From JAWLEV01 sp046538105 (GTDB taxonomy: Bacteria; Chloroflexota; Anaerolineae; UBA1429): a stretch of 17,211 bases of DNA. The stretch spans positions 1-17,211 of the forward strand of contig JBKHJO010000052.1 in assembly GCA_046538105.1 (NCBI GenBank). Reading direction: 5' to 3'. The position numbers and the translations under genes are program-made. Position 1 is the stretch's first letter; each line of letters opens with the position of its first letter. The notes beneath the pieces are model-generated. The model saw only the letters and a program-made list of their open reading frames with translations, was not told the origin of the DNA and ran no database searches. This document shows, piece after piece, positions 7,149 to 15,093 of the stretch.

Positions 7149-7157
7149 ATATATGCG
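7133..7157. promoter_or_regulatory. Candidate operator CGCATAT-N11-ATATGCG
   Basis: Perfect 7-bp inverted arms at 7133..7139 and 7151..7157, centred on 7145, overlapping the predicted -10 of the nitroreductase promoter. A regulator bound there would block RNA polymerase. No regulator gene is in the window. Confidence 0.4.
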
Positions 7158-7201
7158 TTCGGTAGTTAGTTTTTTGTACTGAGTCGATGCGAGGAGGAAC
7201 C

Positions 7202-7714
7202 ATGGATACGTTAGAGGCCATCTTTAACCGACACAGCGTGCGGCGGTACAAAGATACGGCGATTCCCAAAGAGGATCTGGAAAAGATACTGGAGGCGGGA
7301 CGTCAGGCGCCCTCGGCGGCTAACCGGCAGCCCTGGCATTTCATCGTCGTCGGCGATCCGGAACAGAAGCGTAAAGTGGCTCAGGCCTGCAGTGGGCAGA
7401 CGTGGATGGCCGAGGCCGGCTATATCCTGGTGGGCGTTGGCTTGCCGGAGGTGAGCGAGGATTGGTATCCCGTCGATGTGGCCATCTCCATGCAGAATAT
7501 GGTGTTGGCTGCACAGAGCCTGGGCTATGGCACCTGTTGGATCGGTGCCTTTTCCGAGGATGCGGTCAAAGAGGTCTGCCAGATTCCTCCCGAGATGGAC
7601 GTGGTGGCATGCACGCCCCTTGGCGTGCCCGACATAGAGCCCTCGGCTCGAGCGCGCAAGGATTGGGACGAGGTCTTTTCTGCCGACACCTATGGGCAGG
7701 AACTGGAGATCTAG
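7202..7714 (+). CDS. Nitroreductase-family FMN oxidoreductase
   Basis: 170 residues, the short end of the nitroreductase family. ATG 7202 has GAGGAGGAA 2 nt upstream with the core GGAGG well spaced; an in-frame ATG at 7187 would overlap this binding site. N-terminal R-H-S-V-R-R-Y (10..16) and A-P-S-A-A-N-R-Q-P-W (36..45) are the typical FMN phosphate and isoalloxazine contacts; L-G-Y-G-T-C-W-I-G-A-F is the usual central motif, and T-P-L-G-V-P is the late conserved segment. The family reduces nitro compounds, quinones or flavins with NAD(P)H as a dimer in the cytoplasm; the substrate cannot be told. It is divergent from larA across 212 bp, monocistronic, and followed by a strong terminator. 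Confidence 0.88.
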   Translation: MDTLEAIFNRHSVRRYKDTAIPKEDLEKILEAGRQAPSAANRQPWHFIVVGDPEQKRKVAQACSGQTWMAEAGYILVGVGLPEVSEDWYPVDVAISMQNMVLAAQSLGYGTCWIGAFSEDAVKEVCQIPPEMDVVACTPLGVPDIEPSARARKDWDEVFSADTYGQELEI

Positions 7715-8080
7715 CGTACGATTCCTGTTCAGGTGTCAAGGGAGCGGATCATGGAAGATATTTCTCTTTCATGATCCGCTTTTTGTGTGCCAGGCATGTT
7801 GAGCATATAGAATAAGTCCTTTGTGGGCTGGGTGACGTATTCCCACTGCGCTGCGTGCGCTTGAAGCGGCGCAGGTGAAGCAACCCCATAGTCGACCTGC
7901 TTGCGCCGCAAGCACATCAAGCGATGCCTCGGGTGTGGTTCAGGGTGTAAGGCTTGGCTGGCCTTTTCGAGACGTAGGTGGCGTTGCAATCGTAGAAGAG
8001 ATCGCCGAGTGCGGATACGGATGCCCAGAGGTGTGGCAGGGGGCTCACGCGCCCCTATCTGGTTACGTCTGGCCGAGATC
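7715..8080. other. 366-bp region between convergent genes, no gene seen
   Basis: Apart from the terminator, it contains a compact palindrome GCTTGCG-C-CGCAAGC (7899..7913) and a small hairpin GGGGC-N6-GCCCC (8040..8055), 26 nt beyond the tldE stop codon, which might terminate the tldE transcript but has no T-run. Open frames on both strands here lack a ribosome binding site or any recognisable family. Confidence 0.55.
7743..7784 (+). terminator. Intrinsic terminator after the nitroreductase gene
   Basis: AGCGGATCATGGAAGA (7743..7758) pairs with the arm at 7765..7780 (16 bp, one G-U wobble) around a 6-nt loop, followed by TTTT (five T counting the last stem base). It starts 28 nt after the stop codon. 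Confidence 0.9.
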
Positions 8081-9379
8081 TTATTCCTGGCTCACCACGT
8101 TGAGTTCTGGCAGCAGGATGTAGGGCAGCCGGATCTGTCCATAGACCCAATGGCTTTCCTCGCTGAGGGTCGCCACCTCACGCAGATCCTCATAGATATT
8201 GCCAGCGATGGAGACGTCTTTGACCCTGCCCACGATCTCGCCCCCGTCGATCACATAGGCGAGGCCCAGGGTATTGGAAAAGGCCCCGCTCAAGGGGTTC
8301 CCCTGACCCAGTCCCAGCACGTGATCGACGAGCAATCCATGTTCCACGTCGCCAAGGATATCGGCGAGGGGGGTGGATCCCGTCTGCAGAACCAGGTTCG
8401 AAGGGGATGGCGAGGGGGGCGCAAAGAGATTTCGGGAACCGTTGCCGGTGCTCTCGGTGTCCATCAGGGCCGCCGTCTTGAGATCGTACAGAAATCCCTC
8501 GCTCACGCCGTCCGCGATCAGCGCCTTGCGGCGGCAGGGAACCCCTTCCCTATCGTGGCCGCCGCTGCCGGGGCGGCCAGGGAGCGTGGGATCATCCCAC
8601 AGGGTAATGGCTGGATCGAAAACCTGTTCCCCCTGCCTGTCCGATAGGGGCGAGACCCCGCGTTGAACGTTCTCCCCATTGACGGCCAACATAAGGGGCA
8701 GGGCGAGGACCATGGCCCCCACGGGAGAGAACAGGACGGGCATGCGCCCCGAGGCGAGCTTTGCCGGCCGTTTGGCCCGCTCCACCTTTTCCTGGAGGCG
8801 CTCGAGGGACTGACGATAGTCCTCGGTGAGGGAGATGTCATGTACGGAATCGTACACCATGAGCACGTCATCACCGCGGACCCGCTCCAGGCTCATCTGC
8901 ACGGAAAAGCGTGAGAGTTGCTGCGCGAGATCGTTGCCCGCGCTATTTTGCAGGGAAAAGCGTCCCACGCTACGCTCAATGTCCACGTCGACCTTGGCAT
9001 CGGGATCCGCGGAGCGCAGGGCGTCGACGACCTCGCGGCCTATCTCTACGAGCCGAACCATGGGAACCTGGGCAAGGGCGGGATCGTAGGTCTCTATCTC
9101 TGGCCCTGGGGCCTTTTCTGGAAAAGTGATGGGCACCTCATCTCCATAACGGGCCGAGCCCAGGAGGTTGGCTATCAGTTCCGACTCTTTTACCTCACCG
9201 CTCGCTGCCGTAAATCCCAACCGCCCATCGACGATCCCGCGCAGGGCGAGCCCCTGGGTCTCCTGGGTTTTGGCCGTTTTCATCTCGTTGGCCTCAAAGC
9301 TCACCGTGGTAGATTCTCTTTCGATAGTATAAACCTCGGCCTGTTCCGTCCTCTTTTGCAACGTCGATAACAAATCCAT
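8081..9379 (-). CDS. tldE: TldE/PmbA-like partner subunit of a TldD/TldE protease
   Basis: 432 residues. Start ATG 9379 has GAGGAGG 7 nt upstream; an in-frame ATG at 9406 would overlap the tldD end and lacks a binding site. There is no HExxxH motif, as expected for TldE, which pairs with the metal-bearing TldD to make a heterodimeric protease that degrades unfolded or modified peptides and matures some RiPPs such as microcin B17. Family-like segments: N-terminal V-S-F-E-A-N-E-M-K-T-A, the G-R-L-G-F-T-A segment, the A-D-G-V-S-E-G-F-L-Y-D-L-K-T-A segment and late N-P-L-S-G-A-F-S and D-G-G-E-I-V-G-R-V-K-D. The gap to tldD is 16 nt, so the two are cotranscribed and probably translated together. 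Confidence 0.88.
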   Translation of the reverse strand: MDLLSTLQKRTEQAEVYTIERESTTVSFEANEMKTAKTQETQGLALRGIVDGRLGFTAASGEVKESELIANLLGSARYGDEVPITFPEKAPGPEIETYDPALAQVPMVRLVEIGREVVDALRSADPDAKVDVDIERSVGRFSLQNSAGNDLAQQLSRFSVQMSLERVRGDDVLMVYDSVHDISLTEDYRQSLERLQEKVERAKRPAKLASGRMPVLFSPVGAMVLALPLMLAVNGENVQRGVSPLSDRQGEQVFDPAITLWDDPTLPGRPGSGGHDREGVPCRRKALIADGVSEGFLYDLKTAALMDTESTGNGSRNLFAPPSPSPSNLVLQTGSTPLADILGDVEHGLLVDHVLGLGQGNPLSGAFSNTLGLAYVIDGGEIVGRVKDVSIAGNIYEDLREVATLSEESHWVYGQIRLPYILLPELNVVSQE

Positions 9380-9395
9380 CCTTTTTCCTCCTCGC

Positions 9396-10757
9396 CTACC
9401 GTCCACCCATCGCCACGTCCTGAATGCGAATGTGGGGCGCGCCCGTACTCACCGGCAGTCCCCCTTGTCCCTTGCCACATCTCCCCAACTTGCTAAAGGT
9501 GAGATCGTCGCCAATGGCGTCGATGTTCTTTAGCGTGGCAAAGAGGTTTCCGCTCAACACCACGTCCTTGACCAGTTCGGCCACCTGACCATCGCGGATC
9601 ATGTAACCGTACCCGGCACTGAAGGAAAAGTTCTCCAGCGCTGTCTGCCCCCCGATGGCATCACAGGCGTACACGCCCAAATCTATATCCGAGATCATCT
9701 TCTCGAAAGAGGAATCGCCGGCTTCGATAAAGGTGTTCGTCATGCGCACGATGGGAGGGTAACGATAACTCGTGGCCCGGGCATTGCCCGTGACCTCTTC
9801 TCCCATCTTGGCCGCCGTCTCCCGCGAATGGAGGCGACCGACGAGGACGCCCTCGCGAACCAATTCCGTGCGCCCTGTGGGTACTCCTTCGTCGTCATAG
9901 GGGTGCGTGCCCCGCAGCCCGGGCAGGGAGCCGTCGTCGACGATGTTGAGAATATCCTTGCCGAATCTCCGCCCCAGTACCATCATCTCCTGCGCCTGGG
10001 GATTGGCATAGACAAAGTCGGCCTCGGATAGGTGTCCAAAGGCCTCATGTATAAAGACCCCGGCCAGTTTGGGATCGCAGATCACGGGATACACGCCGCC
10101 CACCACAGTCTCTGCCGAAAGCAAATCCACGGCACGCTGGCCGACGGTGCGGGCGATATCCTCAATGCCAACTACCTCGCCATAGCCAGCGGGCACCGAA
10201 AGTCCGTCCGCCGCGCGCTGTACGTTACTCCCCTCGCGGGCTGTCGCGACCAAGTGGGCGCTCACCAGCGGCCGCTCCTCGACGATATATGTGCCCTCCG
10301 AGTTGGCATAGGTCACCGTCACAAACTGATCTGCGTAGGTGGACTGGGTGTCCACAACCTGGGAAAAGGACAACAGGATGTCGTTATAGCCCTCTATCAG
10401 TTCCTTCTTGTCGGCCAGGGGGATCTTGCTGACGTCCGTATTCGGCGCAGCCCGGATCTCCTCCTCGGCGGGGGGCACTTTTGCCAGGCTGACGGGTTCT
10501 CCTTCTACCAGACGCGCGCTGCGGTAGGCCTGATCCACGCGCCTCTCGAGATTTTCCAGATTGTTAAAAGTGGCGACGCCCCATCCCCCGTCGTGTACCA
10601 GGGAGCGTATAATGCCCCCCTGGTTTACCACGCTGCTGACGGTCTCCAGGCGGGGGCCATGGTATACGACACGCGTGGTCCTTCGCGTCTCCAGGCGGAT
10701 CTCTGTATAGTCGGCGCGGCTGCTTTCAATCGCCGCGCGAATGTGCTCGCGGTTCAT
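9396..10757 (-). CDS. tldD: TldD metalloprotease subunit
   Basis: 453 residues, ATG 10757 with GGAGG 7 nt upstream. The zinc-binding H-E-A-F-G-H motif (residues 237..242) followed by L-S-E-A-D is the TldD signature, and Cys427 in G-R-C-G-K-G-Q is the third metal ligand known from E. coli TldD. Also typical are the G-L-R-G-T-H-P-Y-D-D-E-G-V-P segment and the N-T-F-I-E-A-G motif. It acts with TldE as a barrel-shaped heterodimer on unstructured peptides in the cytoplasm. Operon order is lgt, tldD, tldE; 71 nt separate lgt from tldD. No RiPP precursor-like small gene was found nearby, so a general peptide-clearing role is as likely as natural-product maturation. Confidence 0.93.
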   Translation of the reverse strand: MNREHIRAAIESSRADYTEIRLETRRTTRVVYHGPRLETVSSVVNQGGIIRSLVHDGGWGVATFNNLENLERRVDQAYRSARLVEGEPVSLAKVPPAEEEIRAAPNTDVSKIPLADKKELIEGYNDILLSFSQVVDTQSTYADQFVTVTYANSEGTYIVEERPLVSAHLVATAREGSNVQRAADGLSVPAGYGEVVGIEDIARTVGQRAVDLLSAETVVGGVYPVICDPKLAGVFIHEAFGHLSEADFVYANPQAQEMMVLGRRFGKDILNIVDDGSLPGLRGTHPYDDEGVPTGRTELVREGVLVGRLHSRETAAKMGEEVTGNARATSYRYPPIVRMTNTFIEAGDSSFEKMISDIDLGVYACDAIGGQTALENFSFSAGYGYMIRDGQVAELVKDVVLSGNLFATLKNIDAIGDDLTFSKLGRCGKGQGGLPVSTGAPHIRIQDVAMGGR

Positions 10758-10828
10758 GTATATCCTCCAAACCTGTATCAGTCAGTGAAGCGGATCGAGT
10801 TTTACACAATTCCAAGGTATATCGCTAT

Positions 10829-11698
10829 TCATGTTTGAGATGATCCTTGCTGCTCCTCGGTTTCCTCTGGGAGCCGCCATGGCGTCCCCGGTTCATATAT
10901 CATCTCTGGGCGTTTCAACTTGCGGCGTATAAGCATCAGGGAGGCGAAAAATAGTACGCAAAGGGCGGATATCACCTGGGCCACGCGAATGCCATCGATG
11001 GTCCACGCGTCGGGGCGGAAAAATGCCTCCATAAAGAAGCGGATTGTGGGATAGATGATGCCATAGAGGAAAAAGAGATCGCCGTGTAATCGTCCCTCGC
11101 GCCAATTCCGGGCCAGATAGTAGAGGGTCAAAAAGCCGACGAGGCAGAGGGCCGATTCATAGAAAAAAGTGGGATGGAAGTGCTCGTACTGGGCGTACCA
11201 ATCGGGCACGTTACCGAGCGTCCGCCTTGCGGGTGGAATATAGATGCCCCAGGGGAGGTCAGTGGGGGGACCAAAGACCTCCTGATTAAAAAAGTTCCCC
11301 CAACGCCCGATGGCCTGGGCCAGGATGAGACCGGGGGCGATATAGTCGGCCCATTCCAGAAAACGCAGATCATAGTGTCTGGCAAAGGCCCAGACTCCCA
11401 GGGTCCCTCCGGCCACGGCACCATAGATGCCAAAGCCGCTCATCTGCAGACCAAACATCTCGCCAGGGTGGGCTCGATAGTACTCCCAACTGGAAAAGAT
11501 ATGGTAGATGCGGGCTCCCAGGATGCCGGTCACCAGGACGACGATGAGCAAATTCCAGGCGATTTCGGGGTTATGCCCGTTACGGCTGGACAGTTTGCTC
11601 GCGATATGGGCCGCCAGCATGGCGCCGGTGACGATCAACACACCGTACCAATAGATGGTGATGGGACCAATTCGGACCAGAACGGGATCCGGCTGCAT
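10829..11698 (-). CDS. lgt: Prolipoprotein diacylglyceryl transferase
   Basis: Moves diacylglycerol from phosphatidylglycerol to the lipobox cysteine of prolipoproteins at the inner face of the membrane. 289 residues, normal length, with about seven hydrophobic segments. The Lgt signature G-R-W-G-N-F-F-N-Q-E-V-F-G spans residues 131..143, with the essential Arg132, Asn135 and Glu140. H-P-T-F-F-Y-E-S is at 175..182 and R-F-F-M-E (Arg221, Glu225) matches the conserved Arg-Glu pair near the C-terminal segments. ATG 11698 follows AAGGGGGGA. It is the first gene of the lgt-tldD-tldE unit, with a promoter 50 nt upstream. The C-terminal tail is hydrophilic and ends in Q-Q-G-S-S-Q-T. Confidence 0.95.
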   Translation of the reverse strand: MQPDPVLVRIGPITIYWYGVLIVTGAMLAAHIASKLSSRNGHNPEIAWNLLIVVLVTGILGARIYHIFSSWEYYRAHPGEMFGLQMSGFGIYGAVAGGTLGVWAFARHYDLRFLEWADYIAPGLILAQAIGRWGNFFNQEVFGPPTDLPWGIYIPPARRTLGNVPDWYAQYEHFHPTFFYESALCLVGFLTLYYLARNWREGRLHGDLFFLYGIIYPTIRFFMEAFFRPDAWTIDGIRVAQVISALCVLFFASLMLIRRKLKRPEMIYEPGTPWRLPEETEEQQGSSQT

Positions 11699-11750
11699 TA
11701 CTCCCCCCTTGACGAGCGATTATCCACATGTATGTCCATGACATCCATCT

Positions 11751-11778
11751 ATTATAGCGCAAACCTGTGTTGTGCCAA
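11751..11778 (-). promoter_or_regulatory. Sigma-70 promoter for lgt-tldD-tldE, with overlapping inverted repeat
   Basis: Minus-strand TTGGCA (11778..11773) and a perfect TATAAT (11756..11751) are 16 nt apart, about 53 nt before the lgt ATG. The -35 is one arm of TGCCAA-N6-TTGGCA (11773..11790), a perfect 6-bp dyad that could be an operator. Confidence 0.55.
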
Positions 11779-11833
11779 CTGTCTTTGGCAGCACCAACGT
11801 CTGATTGCGGTGCATCATCGGGGACGGGCAACA

Positions 11834-11862
11834 GTAGAGACGGCCCATTAGACCGTCTCTAC
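11834..11862. repeat. REP-like palindrome GTAGAGACGG-N9-CCGTCTCTAC
   Basis: Perfect 10-bp arms at 11834..11843 and 11853..11862. Flanks GGGCAAC (11827 region) and GTTGGCTGCCC extend it imperfectly. The GTAGAGACG/CGTCTCTAC core resembles a dispersed intergenic palindrome known from several bacterial phyla; this identification is from memory. It lies between the end of the 584-aa gene and the lgt promoter, where it may also end transcription. Confidence 0.55.
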
Positions 11863-11904
11863 ATGGATGGTTGGCTGCCCTGAAAAAAGATACCCTTTTT
11901 CCCC

Positions 11905-13659
11905 TCACGCCCACGGAAAGGCGAAGGTGGGCTGGTTTGCGTAGCGCTTCATCTTGAGCACCAAACGGCGGCCCGCTCCCGGCGCCAGGCGCACGGAGAA
12001 AGAACTATCGTTCACCGGCACCACTTGGTCGCCGACTTTTATTTCCTCGATCTGGTGCTCGGCGTAAGCGCCGGCCCGTACCACCACCGTTCGCTCCTGC
12101 ACCTGGTTCACGTTCACCAGGGTGAGGGCCATCTCCTCGGCGGTCATCTCGTCCACCAGCGCGCCCACATCCTCGGGCATGCCCGCGCGGCGCCTCTCGG
12201 GATCGAAATAGCGCACCCGGCAGTGCAGGGGGAAGCCGGCCCGTCCCGTGGGGAGGCCGCCAATCATCAACTTGACCAGGGTGCCCACCGTGGCCGGGTT
12301 GTAGGGGTTGGGGTTATCTGACAGGCGCGTGTCCGGCGTGGCGGTGTCCTCGTACACACCCTCCTTTACCTTGCGGCGGATCTCCACCAGATCCTGTCGC
12401 ATGGCCTCCACGGGGTAGCCCGGCTCCTGTCCCTTCAGGTAGGCGACCCAGCCCTCCATGGGCAGCCTCTCCAGGTCCGCATCGTCCATGGACCAATAGT
12501 ACACCTCCAGGGCCCCTGGCGAGAACCTCTCCGGCGTGTAATGGTACCATCCCTCGTCGCCATACATGTCGGGGTACATCATCTGCCCATCGATCTCTTT
12601 TCCGTTGGCGTTGACGGCCTCCAGCACCCCGCGCCAGACGTCCACGTAGCGCTGGTCGCCCGTCATCAACAGGGCGTTGCCAAAGCCATAGGGGGGATGA
12701 TATCCGACGGCCGTGTTGCGATGGGCCAGTTCGCCCGTCTGGGGCACGACCACACTGAATCCCCAACCATAGACGCCGCCGTACCATTTGCCGTCGCAGG
12801 CCCCACCGATAGTGCCGTCCAGCCCCACGTTGGAGGGGATGATGCCGCCGTTGGCCTCGGTGCGCTCGATCCAGGCGTCGGCGTATTCCAGCAGCCAATC
12901 CCTGTACTTGGCCTCGCCGGTGAGGGCGTAGGCGTTGAAGGCCAGGCTCGTGGCTCCCAGATTCAGGGGGCTGTCGCCCACCACGTCGTTATAGTCCTCA
13001 AAGTGGGCCACTATCTCTTCATAGTTGCGCTCGCCATGGAGAAGATCAAAACGTGTGGCCTCAAAGGGGTCGCCTGCCCAATCCAGCCCCGTGGTCTTGC
13101 GCATGAGGGGCCCGCGGCTGCCGTTGAACATGCTGCGCATGAGCCTGTGCTCCGGATCGTAGTTGGGCGCGTCGGGATCCTCGCCCGTGTAAAAGGCGGC
13201 GTAGCGCATCACCCGCTTTTGGAAATCCGGATCGCGGGGATCCGATAGGCCCTGCAGGTTGAAGACGGACATGGACTCGCCGTTGTGCAACCAGTCGAAC
13301 ATGACGGGGAACTCTTTATAGTACATGCCATCGCGAGCAAAGGGCACCTTTTCCGTCTTGGCCTCCGTATACTGTTGCAGGTGTCCCTCCCAGGCCAATT
13401 TGTACATATCCAGAATCTCGTCCGCGCCGCCCAGGGCGTGGAGGGTGGGCCAGTGGGCCAGGTTCTCAATGGCGTCGTCGGCCCCATCGTCGCCGCCCCA
13501 GCGGGGCACGCAGAGCAAATAGCCTCGATGATCGAAATAGTGGTCGAAAAAAGCCTTGCACGCCTGGCTGTTGGCGCGCAGCAATTCCCGCTCCAGGAGC
13601 GCCCAGCGCGGCGGCGTCATGGGCGTGTCCAGTGTGAGGGTGGTCTCATGAGATGCCAT
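11905..13659 (-). CDS. Unknown protein, possible alpha-toroid glycosidase-like fold
   Basis: 584 residues; I do not recognise a named family. ATG 13659 has AAGGAGG at 6-nt spacing, so the in-frame ATG at 13680 is rejected. No signal peptide or membrane segment is visible. Residues about 15..460 are rich in Trp, Tyr, Gly and acidic residues with helical, repeat-like phrases, for example L-T-G-E-A-K-Y-R-D-W-L-L-E-Y-A-D-A-W (246..263), followed by a Gly-rich segment G-G-I-I-P-S-N-V-G (271..279) and G-K-W-Y-G-G-V-Y-G-W-G (290..300). Such phrases are seen in (alpha/alpha)6-toroid enzymes such as AGE-type epimerases, polysaccharide lyases and unsaturated glucuronyl hydrolases. The last ~100 residues look beta-rich. 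It sits last in a run with two sugar-acid dehydratases, 77 bp after the MR/MLE gene, which suggests action on a uronic-acid-containing or other sugar substrate. That is inference only. Confidence 0.6.
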   Translation of the reverse strand: MASHETTLTLDTPMTPPRWALLERELLRANSQACKAFFDHYFDHRGYLLCVPRWGGDDGADDAIENLAHWPTLHALGGADEILDMYKLAWEGHLQQYTEAKTEKVPFARDGMYYKEFPVMFDWLHNGESMSVFNLQGLSDPRDPDFQKRVMRYAAFYTGEDPDAPNYDPEHRLMRSMFNGSRGPLMRKTTGLDWAGDPFEATRFDLLHGERNYEEIVAHFEDYNDVVGDSPLNLGATSLAFNAYALTGEAKYRDWLLEYADAWIERTEANGGIIPSNVGLDGTIGGACDGKWYGGVYGWGFSVVVPQTGELAHRNTAVGYHPPYGFGNALLMTGDQRYVDVWRGVLEAVNANGKEIDGQMMYPDMYGDEGWYHYTPERFSPGALEVYYWSMDDADLERLPMEGWVAYLKGQEPGYPVEAMRQDLVEIRRKVKEGVYEDTATPDTRLSDNPNPYNPATVGTLVKLMIGGLPTGRAGFPLHCRVRYFDPERRRAGMPEDVGALVDEMTAEEMALTLVNVNQVQERTVVVRAGAYAEHQIEEIKVGDQVVPVNDSSFSVRLAPGAGRRLVLKMKRYANQPTFAFPWA

Positions 13660-13687
13660 TTTGTACCTCCTTGTCAGCAAGAGAATG

Positions 13688-13738
13688 AAAGAAATGAGAC
13701 CTCAAAGGTCTCCAAGACCTTTGAGGTCTTATTTCTTT
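13688..13738. repeat. Near-perfect 24-bp hairpin overlapping a stop codon
   Basis: Arms 13688..13711 and 13715..13738 pair with one G-U wobble around CCA. The inner arms are AGACCTCAAAGGTCT and AGACCTTTGAGGTCT, each itself a dyad of AGACCT and AGGTCT. The right arm covers two bases of the stop codon of the upstream MR/MLE gene (13737..13739). The left end is about 10 bp from the ribosome binding site of the next gene. It can act as an mRNA 3'-end stabiliser or attenuator between the two genes, or be a mobile REP-like repeat. Confidence 0.8.
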
Positions 13739-15005
13739 ACTCCAGTTCCTCTTCCGTCTTGTACCAATTGCCCTCTATATAGGGGAAGGTCTCCTCTAGA
13801 TCCTCGCGCAGTTCGACGCCCAGGCCCGGCTTGTCGGGCACGTCCAGATAGCCGTCTTTCACCGCTAGGGGCTCCACAAAGAGCCCTTCCTTCATGGGGT
13901 TGGGCGTCATATTCGTTTCCAGCAGAAAGCGGTTAGGGATGGCGGCCATGAGGTGGGCGTTGGCGATGGTCACCAGGCCCCCCTGCCAGTTGTGGGTACA
14001 GCACAATCTGTCCCGCTGGTGGGCCATGCGGGCCATATGCCAGGCTTCCGTCATGCCCGCGTCGTCGCAGGCGTGCTGCACGATGTCATAGGCGCCCCGA
14101 TCAACCCATTCGGCAAGGGCGCCCCGGTTCTCGCGGCCTTCGCCGCCCGAGATCATCACGGTGGGCAGAGCCTCTTTGATGCGCAAATAGTTGTCGATGG
14201 CCTCCTCACCACGGCGGTCCGTGGGCTCCTCGAGCCACAGGAACCCCAGTTCCTCCAGGGTGGGGGCGATCTCCAGGCACTGCTCCACCGACCAGCGGCA
14301 GTTCGCCTCCTGGATCAGGTCGAAATCGGGGCCCACGGCCTCGCGTATCCTCTCCAGATAGGGGATGTACTCATCCATGGTGAGGCCCTCTTCATTGAAA
14401 CCCGCGCCCATGCGAAATTTGAAGGCCGTATAGCCGTTCTCCTTGTGGCGCACGGCCTTTTCGATCAGGCTATCGGGTCCGTCATAGGGCGAGTCCTCCT
14501 GCCAGCTGAACTCCCCGCCGCTGGCGTACACGCGCAGGTGCGTCTCGGGCTCTGTGTCGGTGGCTAACAGTTCGTAGACGGGCACTCCCTTGACCTTCCC
14601 GATGATATCCCACAGGGCCGTGTCGATGCCCGCCCAGACGCCCAGGGCGCCGTGGCCACACTTGCCCCCGGAGAGATGCTCCACGTCAAAGGGGTTCTTG
14701 CCCACCAAGAAAGGCTTGATCACCTCTTCGGTATAGCGCTTCATGCGCGCCGGGCCCCGGTAGCGGCTCGCCCCGCCGATGCCCACGATGCCCGCGTCGG
14801 TAAAGACCTTGACCACCACCGTCGTCGTCTTCCAGATGACAAAGTGGGCGTCGCTGTCCGGCCATCGCTCTTCCGGCTCTAGGCGGTACGATAGGGGGAT
14901 GACCTGCAGATCCGTGATCTCGATATCCTCCCGCTCCACACCGTCCAGGGGATGCACTCGTTGTTTGTCGGCCGGCCAGGGGCTGTGCGATGATGAATTA
15001 TTCAT
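13737..15005 (-). CDS. Enolase-superfamily (MR/MLE) sugar-acid dehydratase-like protein
   Basis: 422 residues. ATG 15005 follows GAGGAG. N-terminal capping domain (about 28..150) then barrel. Barrel motifs: A-F-K-F-R-M-G (Lys196, Arg198) in place of the usual KxK; I-Q-E-A-N (Glu233) at the first metal position, normally Asp; W-L-E-E-P (257..261) second ligand; G-G-E-G (Glu289) third ligand; C-D-D-A-G-M-T-E (Asp314/315) and T-H-N-W-Q-G-G (His338), which form the Asp-His dyad of the mandelate racemase subgroup. Members of this subgroup dehydrate aldonic or uronic acids such as gluconate, rhamnonate, mannonate or fuconate; the substrate cannot be assigned. It is 88 bp downstream of the UxuA-like gene. 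A 30-residue hydrophilic N-terminal extension is present. Confidence 0.85.
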   Translation of the reverse strand: MNNSSSHSPWPADKQRVHPLDGVEREDIEITDLQVIPLSYRLEPEERWPDSDAHFVIWKTTTVVVKVFTDAGIVGIGGASRYRGPARMKRYTEEVIKPFLVGKNPFDVEHLSGGKCGHGALGVWAGIDTALWDIIGKVKGVPVYELLATDTEPETHLRVYASGGEFSWQEDSPYDGPDSLIEKAVRHKENGYTAFKFRMGAGFNEEGLTMDEYIPYLERIREAVGPDFDLIQEANCRWSVEQCLEIAPTLEELGFLWLEEPTDRRGEEAIDNYLRIKEALPTVMISGGEGRENRGALAEWVDRGAYDIVQHACDDAGMTEAWHMARMAHQRDRLCCTHNWQGGLVTIANAHLMAAIPNRFLLETNMTPNPMKEGLFVEPLAVKDGYLDVPDKPGLGVELREDLEETFPYIEGNWYKTEEELE

Positions 15006-15068
15006 GATTTTATTCTCCTCAATGCCTATTCCGCTGTCGCACTATCTTTGCTCCCCATTCTATCAGGC

Positions 15069-15091
15069 AAAAGGGCCTCTTTTGGCCCCTT
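15069..15091 (-). terminator. Candidate terminator at the end of the UxuA-like gene
   Basis: Minus-strand AAGGGGCC (15091..15084) pairs with GGCCCTTT (15077..15070, one G-U) around a 6-nt loop, ending in TTTT. It lies 2 nt past the stop codon at 15094. Because the MR/MLE gene follows 88 bp from the stop, termination is probably partial. Confidence 0.5.
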
Positions 15092-15093
15092 GC

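Noticed and set aside
7729..7989. 86-codon minus-strand frame in the gap after the nitroreductase gene
   Set aside because: It runs through the terminator hairpin, has no ribosome binding site, and its composition is not protein-like.
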